DNA from: Chryseosolibacter sp964532595
Lineage (GTDB): Bacteria; Bacteroidota; Bacteroidia; Cytophagales; Cyclobacteriaceae
Reading direction: 5' to 3'
Length of the DNA stretch: 64,000 nucleotides
Assembly: GCA_964532595.1 (NCBI GenBank)
Contig: CAZHIQ010000002.1
Coordinates: forward strand, 124,001-188,000
The stretch's first letter is position 1. The number at the start of each line of letters is the position of its first letter. Position numbers and translations under genes: made by a program. Shown in pieces: positions 58,425 through 64,000 of the stretch. The notes below the pieces were generated by a model. It had not been told where the DNA came from. It saw only the letters and a program-made list of their open reading frames with translations, and did no database searches.

Positions 58425-59876
58425 TTATCGAGGATTCGGTTCGAGTCCACCTACGTCAATAGCAGCCTGAGGTATCTGTAGCGTCTTTCGGTTGTCTTCC
58501 CGTTCGAGTATGATAATCGATCCATCTTGCAACATGTGGGTGACAGGAATGTCATAGCGCCGCAGGTCAAACCATCGGAGTCCCTCGTGGATGAATTCCT
58601 TCCTTCTTTCCTGAACGACGTAGTTCAACGCTGCATTCTGGCTGCTCGCGGTCTGATAGTAATTGCGCAAGGTGTTGATGGTTACCTGAGGATTTCCCTC
58701 GTAGCGCATGCTTACGAAAGTCTGCAAATCAGCAATCGCTGCGGTGATATTGTTCTGATGAACGTACGCTTCGGCGCGATTCAATAGAACTTCATCGCCC
58801 CGGAAAACCGGCATTATGGTATAGTTATATCCCACGTTAGAGGTAAGGCTGGTTCGTTCGAACAGGAATTCGTACTTCGCAATCGCGAGATTATCACCCC
58901 GCCGGAAGATCGGATACTCCAAACTCGTTCGGATGTCCTCGGCGCCTCCCCAGGGATTGGAATTGAATAAGCCGTTAATCAGGGAAGGAGAAGGCCAGAA
59001 ACCGACATTTACGGGATAATTCGTTACTTGACGGATTAGCAAAAGATTGCTGTTGTCACTGGGTGATGTATAAGCTTGCAGGAATTCCTCGGTGTTGGCC
59101 GTCTGGCTGAGAATGCCGGCGATGTCTTTTACGAACAGTGCGGGATTCGCACCCAACAGTTGACTGCTATAAGTCACGCAGCTCGCCCAGTCGTGTTTGA
59201 ATAGGTAGAATCGGGAAGCAAAGGCCAACGCTGCGTTTCGGGTAAAATGGTACTTGCCCGAGTGGGCATAAAAGCTTCCGTCAACCAGCGCAAGGCCATC
59301 GACGAGATCGCGTTCGATCTTCTGATAGGTCTCTTCAACGGATTGGCGTATGTAAGTCTTAATGAACACTGTTTCGGGTTCTTCAACATAAGGGATTCCC
59401 GGGTCAGTCGCCGCCGTCTCCGGATCATAGGCTTTGGCAAAGAGATTGACCAGCATGAAGTGACCATACGCCCGGGTGAGCAGCGCCTCGGCGCGAACAG
59501 CATCCCGGTGTTTGTCGTCACCGCTGAGCTTGTCGATCCTGGCCAAGACTTCGTTCGCGTGTGCAATGGCATCGTAAGTCGTTTCCCAGAAGTTGGTTGG
59601 GGTGTCCTGCGCAATGCTTGTTACGTCCTGCCACTGATAGGCCTCATTGTGCTCCGGCAGTATGAATGTTCCTGTCGTGTAGCTAACGTTGTCACTCATC
59701 CATTCGGTAAAAGTATATGACCCGCTGGCATAAGCGTTGGTGAGCAGCTGCGCAGCCTTGACCACATTATCTAAATCGACACGGTTGTCGGGGTTCTCTT
59801 CCAGAAACGAGTTGCAACTGGCTGTCAGAAGCAAGGTCGTGAGAAGGGAGCCGTATAATAGTTTTCGCTTGTTCAT
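58425..59876 (-). CDS. SusD/RagB-family outer-membrane nutrient-binding lipoprotein
   Basis: SusD-like lipoproteins cap the SusC channel at the surface and bind the nutrient. The 483-residue product has a lipobox (LLTASC, Cys21) followed by NSFLEENPDNRVDLDN, the TPR-like N-terminal helices (ARIDKLSGDDKHRDAVRAEALLTRAYGHFMLVNLFAKAYDPETAATDPGIPYVEEPE) and the C-terminal block NYVVQERRKEFIHEGLRWFDLRRYDIPVTHM. This is the 4-TPR SusD fold. It starts four bases after the SusC gene stop and is followed closely by the metallohydrolase, so the substrate may be a peptide rather than a glycan. Confidence 0.96.
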   Translation of the reverse strand: MNKRKLLYGSLLTTLLLTASCNSFLEENPDNRVDLDNVVKAAQLLTNAYASGSYTFTEWMSDNVSYTTGTFILPEHNEAYQWQDVTSIAQDTPTNFWETTYDAIAHANEVLARIDKLSGDDKHRDAVRAEALLTRAYGHFMLVNLFAKAYDPETAATDPGIPYVEEPETVFIKTYIRQSVEETYQKIERDLVDGLALVDGSFYAHSGKYHFTRNAALAFASRFYLFKHDWASCVTYSSQLLGANPALFVKDIAGILSQTANTEEFLQAYTSPSDNSNLLLIRQVTNYPVNVGFWPSPSLINGLFNSNPWGGAEDIRTSLEYPIFRRGDNLAIAKYEFLFERTSLTSNVGYNYTIMPVFRGDEVLLNRAEAYVHQNNITAAIADLQTFVSMRYEGNPQVTINTLRNYYQTASSQNAALNYVVQERRKEFIHEGLRWFDLRRYDIPVTHMLQDGSIIILEREDNRKTLQIPQAAIDVGGLEPNPR

Positions 59877-59880
59877 GTCT

Positions 59881-62800
59881 TTAGAATCCGATGTTAAGCG
59901 ACGTAGTGATCAATCTTGGTTGTGGTAATGCAACTCCCCCTGAGGAGAAAAACTCGGGGTCCTGACCGTTCAGGCGACTATCGGAGTAGAGGAGCGCCAT
60001 ATTCTGTGCTTCAATACCAATGCGGACATTTTGTGCTCCGATGCGGCGTGCGAGTGTCCTGGGCATAGAATACATGAGCCTGATTGACTTCAGGCGTATA
60101 TATGATCCGTCTGCAACGCGGGCAGTGCTTTTGTTGTACAGATCGTACGCGTATGAGTATTCCGGATTGCTACCGTCTTCGACAGTCTCGCGATCAAGGA
60201 TAACCGGGATGTCGGTGATGTTTTCGTCACCGGGAACTGCCCAGCGGTTTACGAAGCTCCGCGATAGCGAATTGAAGTCGGTGTAACGATGGCTGAAGGC
60301 GTCATCGAGACGAATTTTATAGTCGAATTTGTATGAGAGGAACACATTGAGGCTGAAGTTGCGGTAACGGAAGATGTTGTCGAAACCTCCTGCTCCCCTT
60401 GGTTCCGCCGAGCCCTCGTAATGGAGCATCTGGGTCAGGTTATCGCGTTCCTGAAGGTCGTAATAGTAGACTCTTTCTCCGGATCCGTCATGGAAGGTTG
60501 GGATTCCCCGGGAGTCAAGTCCGGCGAAGCGGGTCGAGAACAAACCTCTCCGCGGTCCACCCTGAACGGCTGCTCCTCCCTGGGCGATAGCGTCGGCGAG
60601 GCGCGGATTGAAGTCGAGACGGGTAATCCGGTCCATCGCATAGCCTACGTTAAAGGCCGTCGACCATGAAAAGTCATTTATGCTGACGTTGAGGGAATTT
60701 ATGGAAACCTCGAACCCATCGGAGCGCATATCGGCATAGTTGCCCCATTTATACGGGTTGCCGCCTATGCCGCTCGTTTGTATAAGTCCAATGAGATCGA
60801 AAGCGTTGCGCCTGAAGAAGTCGGCAGTTGCAGTAATTCTACCGTTGAAAACTCCAAAATCGATACCTATGTTGAGTTCTTTCAGTTTCTCCCAGGTGAG
60901 GTCCGAATTTTCGAGATCCTGGATATAGAGATAGGTTTCCACGTCGGTGGGGCGCATGGTCACGGCCGACTGGAGGTTAAGGAGTGCGCTCGTGTTAGGA
61001 CCCAGGTTTGCGGATAGTCCGTACGTAGCGCGTACCTTGGCATAGTCAAGCCAGGGAAAACTGATAAAGTCTTCGCGATCGAGATTCCAGGCTCCGCTGA
61101 TATTCCAGGTAGGCAGCCATCGCGCCTGATTGCTTTTCCCCAGGCGGTTTGAGCCGTCGTAGCGTACTGTTCCGTTGAAGATGTATTTCTCGCGGAGTGA
61201 GTATCCTCCGTTGAGGAAGAAACCGGCGAAGCGTTCACGGTCAGTAGAGAGCTCGTTTGTCCGGATTCCCTGGCGGTTAAGGAATTCGATCATCAGCGGG
61301 TCGGTGTTTACTATTCCACCGCTTTCGTACGAGATGCCAATGGCTTCCGCCCTTCGGGACGACCGGTCGGTATATTTTATTTCCTGGCCTGCAAGCAAGC
61401 TGATGTTATGTATCTGGTCGATTGTTGTGGACCAGTCCAAGCTGTTGCGCACATACCAGTTGCGCAGCTCGTCGTCGTTGACGATGTTGAAGCCTCCTTC
61501 CGGCAGAACGATTTTTGGCTGAGCTCCAGGATCGTCAGGGTCGCGGAACAACAAGGGGTTGGACTCCTGTATAAACTGGGTGCCGTCGGCACGGTAAGCT
61601 TCGGCCTGGTTAGAGTGTTCATGGATTATATGCTCGCGCCGCGTATTCGCATAGCGCGCCTGCAGGGTGCTTCGAAAGGTAAGATTGGGTAAGACCTCAT
61701 AATTCACGTCGGCCTGCGAAGAGACATCGGCGACTCCGATGTTGATGTGGTTCAGCCGGGTTTCTTCAAGAATGTTAAATGGCGCATAATTGCGTCGGAA
61801 GTACTCGAGCTCTCCGTTATCGTCGTAGGGGCGGATGGAACGACTCGTATTCAGCGCATAACTGAGAGGGTTGATGTCAAAGTCGCGTTTGTAGCGTCCG
61901 GTAATGGGGTCGAAGTCACGGTTCGTTGTTCCTGGTGCGCGTTGCTGGCGATAGTTGGCGGTGAGCTTCAGGTCAAGGCCAAAGCGGTTTGTAAACTGAA
62001 ACGCATTGCGGGCCGTCCCCGAGTATCGCTTTACGTTGTCGGCAATGGTTTGGCCATTGTCGTGCAGGTAGCTGATAGAGTAGTAACTGTTGTGTTTTTC
62101 TGTACCGGAAGTAAGACTTACGGAGTGCTGCTGCTGTATTGAATAATCGCGAAAGAGAACCGAAAACCAGTCGGTGTTCGCTGTTTCGTAACGGTTGAGA
62201 AAACGTTCATTGAGCGAGCCATTGGGGCCCCATGGAATTTGGTGATCGGAAATTAAGGCGAACATCTTGCCGAGCGCTCCGTAGTTCTGAGCACGCACCG
62301 ACGTACTGATATCAATAATTCCTTTTTCATAGAGCTCGCGGTAGACAGACATCTCGTCAACCGAATTCATGATATCGAATTGCGAGTACGTCGGACGAAG
62401 GTGCAGGGAGTAGTTACCTGCATAGTTTACCCGCGGTTGCCCGCTTCGACCGCGTTTGGTGGTAATGACGATAACTCCGCTCTTGGCGCGTGTTCCGTAC
62501 AAGGCCGTGGCAGATGCGTCTTTGAGCACCTGAAATGACTCGATGTCGTCAGGGTTTAATCCGGCGATTGACGACGCGGTCAGCGTATTTGCATTTCCCG
62601 TAATGATGTCATCGGCGCTCACGTTGTTGAGATCTTCCAGGATAACGCCGTCAATTACAAACAGGGGCTGATTGTCGCCATTGATAGATGTATTGCCGCG
62701 AATCCGGATTTTTGGCGTAGTCCCGAATGTTCCGGAGACGTTGTCGACGGTAACGCCAGCTACCCGTCCTTCGAGCATTTGTGTGGCATCTGTCATGCCG

Positions 62801-63198
62801 GCAATGCGGGCTTCATTCATCTTCACGCTAACGGCCGAGCCCGTAAATAGCTTGCGCTGCACTTCCTGAAAACCTGTAATGACTACTTCTCCCAGTTCGG
62901 TAGCTTCCTCCTTAAGGGCAACGTTCATCACGGTGCGTTGCCCCACGCGCTCATAGGTCGTGTTGTAACCAATGAACGAGAAGACGAGGGTGTCGGAAGG
63001 AGAGTTAGTCGTGATCGAGAAATTGCCGTCGAAATCAGTGACCGTTCCTTGCGAGGAGTTGTTCAGCCGGATATTCACCCCGGGTAATGCCGAGCCATCT
63101 GTTGCTGAAGTCACCTTTCCTGTGACTACTGATCCCTGACCCTGCGCAAATAATACTGATCCAAGCAGGGCAAGTAGAGAGATACAATATAGCTTCAT
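59881..63198 (-). CDS. SusC/RagA-family TonB-linked outer-membrane protein
   Basis: The 1105-residue TonB-dependent transporter has a signal peptide (about residues 1-20). A carboxypeptidase-like regulatory domain follows (about 25-105, VVTGKVTSATDGSALPGVNIRLNNSSQGTVTDFDGNFSI), then a plug domain with QMLEGRVAGVTVDN, IRIRGNTSINGDNQPLFVIDGV, DDIESFQVLKDASATALYGTRAKSGVIVITTKRG, and a large beta-barrel ending LITTSLNIGF with a terminal aromatic. No N-terminal secretin/TonB-short domain is present, so there is no anti-sigma signalling domain. It heads the susC-susD-metallohydrolase-DUF4302-Calx-beta series. Confidence 0.96.
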   Translation of the reverse strand: MKLYCISLLALLGSVLFAQGQGSVVTGKVTSATDGSALPGVNIRLNNSSQGTVTDFDGNFSITTNSPSDTLVFSFIGYNTTYERVGQRTVMNVALKEEATELGEVVITGFQEVQRKLFTGSAVSVKMNEARIAGMTDATQMLEGRVAGVTVDNVSGTFGTTPKIRIRGNTSINGDNQPLFVIDGVILEDLNNVSADDIITGNANTLTASSIAGLNPDDIESFQVLKDASATALYGTRAKSGVIVITTKRGRSGQPRVNYAGNYSLHLRPTYSQFDIMNSVDEMSVYRELYEKGIIDISTSVRAQNYGALGKMFALISDHQIPWGPNGSLNERFLNRYETANTDWFSVLFRDYSIQQQHSVSLTSGTEKHNSYYSISYLHDNGQTIADNVKRYSGTARNAFQFTNRFGLDLKLTANYRQQRAPGTTNRDFDPITGRYKRDFDINPLSYALNTSRSIRPYDDNGELEYFRRNYAPFNILEETRLNHINIGVADVSSQADVNYEVLPNLTFRSTLQARYANTRREHIIHEHSNQAEAYRADGTQFIQESNPLLFRDPDDPGAQPKIVLPEGGFNIVNDDELRNWYVRNSLDWSTTIDQIHNISLLAGQEIKYTDRSSRRAEAIGISYESGGIVNTDPLMIEFLNRQGIRTNELSTDRERFAGFFLNGGYSLREKYIFNGTVRYDGSNRLGKSNQARWLPTWNISGAWNLDREDFISFPWLDYAKVRATYGLSANLGPNTSALLNLQSAVTMRPTDVETYLYIQDLENSDLTWEKLKELNIGIDFGVFNGRITATADFFRRNAFDLIGLIQTSGIGGNPYKWGNYADMRSDGFEVSINSLNVSINDFSWSTAFNVGYAMDRITRLDFNPRLADAIAQGGAAVQGGPRRGLFSTRFAGLDSRGIPTFHDGSGERVYYYDLQERDNLTQMLHYEGSAEPRGAGGFDNIFRYRNFSLNVFLSYKFDYKIRLDDAFSHRYTDFNSLSRSFVNRWAVPGDENITDIPVILDRETVEDGSNPEYSYAYDLYNKSTARVADGSYIRLKSIRLMYSMPRTLARRIGAQNVRIGIEAQNMALLYSDSRLNGQDPEFFSSGGVALPQPRLITTSLNIGF

Positions 63199-63414
63199 GA
63201 CGATGGCTTAATCTTTTCAGTTGTTTGCTGCGCCTTGAGCGGTCACTATACCCATCTCGCCGGGCAGCCCCCGGGGTGTGCGTTGAAATGAAAAAATAGT
63301 CATTATTGTCAAGATTTCATGAAAGGGGACCAAAAAATAAAGCCCGCCGGAGGGTTCCTGCCTATCCTCCTGCCGAACATCTAAAAAAATCGAGCCGGCC
63401 ATTCAGAGGCGAAA

Positions 63415-63451
63415 AAGCAAAAAGCCCCGACAGGGTCGCTGTCGGGGCTTT
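63415..63451 (-). terminator. Terminator of smc
   Basis: Read leftwards, a perfect 13-bp stem (arms 63451-63439 and 63433-63421, AAAGCCCCGACAG and its complement) with a five-base loop runs into a T-rich tract. It is 20 bases after the smc stop. Confidence 0.88.
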
Positions 63452-63470
63452 GTTGCTCTGGCGGATTGGA

Positions 63471-64000
63471 TCAGGCGAGTTCACGCAGATCGACCGGAAC
63501 AACGCGGGAGACACCTTTCTCCACCATGGTAATCCCGTAAATCACGTCAGTTGAAGCCATCGTCCGCTTGTTGTGCGTAACAATCACAAACTGGCTGTCT
63601 TTGCTGAAGTCGCGGATGATGTTGTTAAACTTGTCGATGTTGGCATCGTCGAGAGGAGCGTCGACCTCGTCAAAAATACAGAACGGAGCCGGCTTCAGCA
63701 GGTACATGCTGAAGAGCAGAGCCGTTGCCGTCAGCGTTTTTTCACCGCCCGATAGCTGATTGATGGTCAGCGGACGCTTTCCTTTGGGCTTCGCAATGAT
63801 ATCGATGTCAGACTCGAGCGGTTTGCTTGGATCTACGAGACGCAAATCACATTCGTCGCCCTCGGTGAACAGAGACCGGAAAACTCTGATAAAATGTTCC
63901 TTAATCTTGTTGAACGACTCCATGAATGTCTGGCTCGCAACTCCTTCGATCTCGTTAATGGTGTTGAAGAGCGACTCTTTGGCTTTCAGAAGGTCTTCCT
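63471..64000 (-). CDS. smc: Chromosome segregation protein SMC, C-terminal end only
   Basis: The frame is open to the window edge; the last 176 residues are visible. They form the C-terminal half of the SMC ATPase head: the end of the coiled coil (ESLFNTINEIEGVASQTFMESFNKIKEHF), LRLVDPSKPLESDIDIIAKPKGKRP, the ABC signature LSGGEKTLTATALLFSMYLLKPAPFCIFDEVDAPLDDANIDKF (signature motif, Walker B and D-loop) and the H-loop region FVIVTHNKRTM. SMC condenses and aligns chromosomes with its kleisin partners. The N-terminal head and hinge lie outside the window. Confidence 0.96.
   Translation of the reverse strand, partial: EDLLKAKESLFNTINEIEGVASQTFMESFNKIKEHFIRVFRSLFTEGDECDLRLVDPSKPLESDIDIIAKPKGKRPLTINQLSGGEKTLTATALLFSMYLLKPAPFCIFDEVDAPLDDANIDKFNNIIRDFSKDSQFVIVTHNKRTMASTDVIYGITMVEKGVSRVVPVDLRELA

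Noticed and set aside
1..64000. tRNA or rRNA genes, CRISPR arrays, transposases, integrases or toxin-antitoxin pairs
   Set aside because: None was recognised by eye; tRNA T-loop and anticodon patterns, repeated spacers and mobile-element proteins were looked for without success.

Overview
The window is about 50% G+C chromosomal DNA from a member of the Bacteroidota, most likely order Cytophagales (a Chryseolinea/Ohtaekwangia-like lineage is a guess from gene content and base composition). The evidence is type IX secretion signals (CHU_C-type and Por-type C-terminal domains, a PorP/SprF partner), a SusC/SusD pair, the parA-parB-DUF5683-dapB-lepB cluster, ribosomal protein THX, and many promoters of the Bacteroidota form (-7 box TAnnTTTG). 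One run of exactly 100 N (57595-57694) shows that this is a draft scaffold. I saw no tRNA, rRNA, CRISPR array, insertion sequence or prophage.

Layout. 1-10.2 kb: the end of a type IX substrate, housekeeping genes (fabD, folK, sppA, bioB), a large secreted esterase with FN3 and PA14 domains, a stand-alone response regulator, an FKBP isomerase and the rpsF-rpsR-rplI operon. 10.3-13.6 kb: a planctomycete-type cytochrome locus whose first gene is a chimera of the front of a PSCyt1/DUF1549 protein and the back of a DUF1501 protein, followed by a membrane cytochrome with leucine-rich repeats. 13.6-24.8 kb: coiled-coil protein, methyltransferase, apaG, ung, then leftward transcription of pyrG-yidC and parA-parB-DUF5683-dapB-lepB. 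25-30 kb: a 1259-residue adhesin-like type IX substrate overlapping its SprF-like partner. 30-35 kb: CCA-adding enzyme, ECF sigma factor with probable anti-sigma factor, SRP RNA, transaldolase-family aldolase, FtsE-like ATPase and a GNAT enzyme.

35-42 kb is a complete tryptophan operon, trpE-G-D-C-F-B-A. It is preceded by a 23-residue leader peptide with three consecutive Trp codons and by mutually exclusive antiterminator and terminator hairpins, which is a textbook attenuator. The leader peptide starts four bases after the stop of the ribosomal protein THX gene. The only good promoter I see lies upstream of THX, so THX may be the first, unattenuated gene of the trp transcript.

42-50 kb holds an S41 protease lipoprotein, thioredoxin, a cysE-cysM cysteine pair, an AI-2E-family permease, an FMN reductase, a cupin, a DUF488 protein and small unknowns. 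50-55 kb holds three tandem, separately terminated paralogous lipoproteins that share a C-x-x-C module. Two continue into a right-handed parallel beta-helix (one also has two PKD domains), and the third stops where the helix would begin. 55-63 kb is a nutrient-import locus read leftwards: SusC, SusD, a zinc metallohydrolase lipoprotein, a DUF4302 lipoprotein (these last two cut by the N gap) and a Calx-beta lipoprotein. The window ends in the 3' end of smc.

The points I would follow up first are the THX-trpL-trp attenuator, the fused cytochrome/DUF1501 reading frame (real deletion or assembly collapse), the C-x-x-C/beta-helix paralogue set beside the SusCD metallohydrolase locus, and the terminator-like hairpin sitting directly in front of parA.
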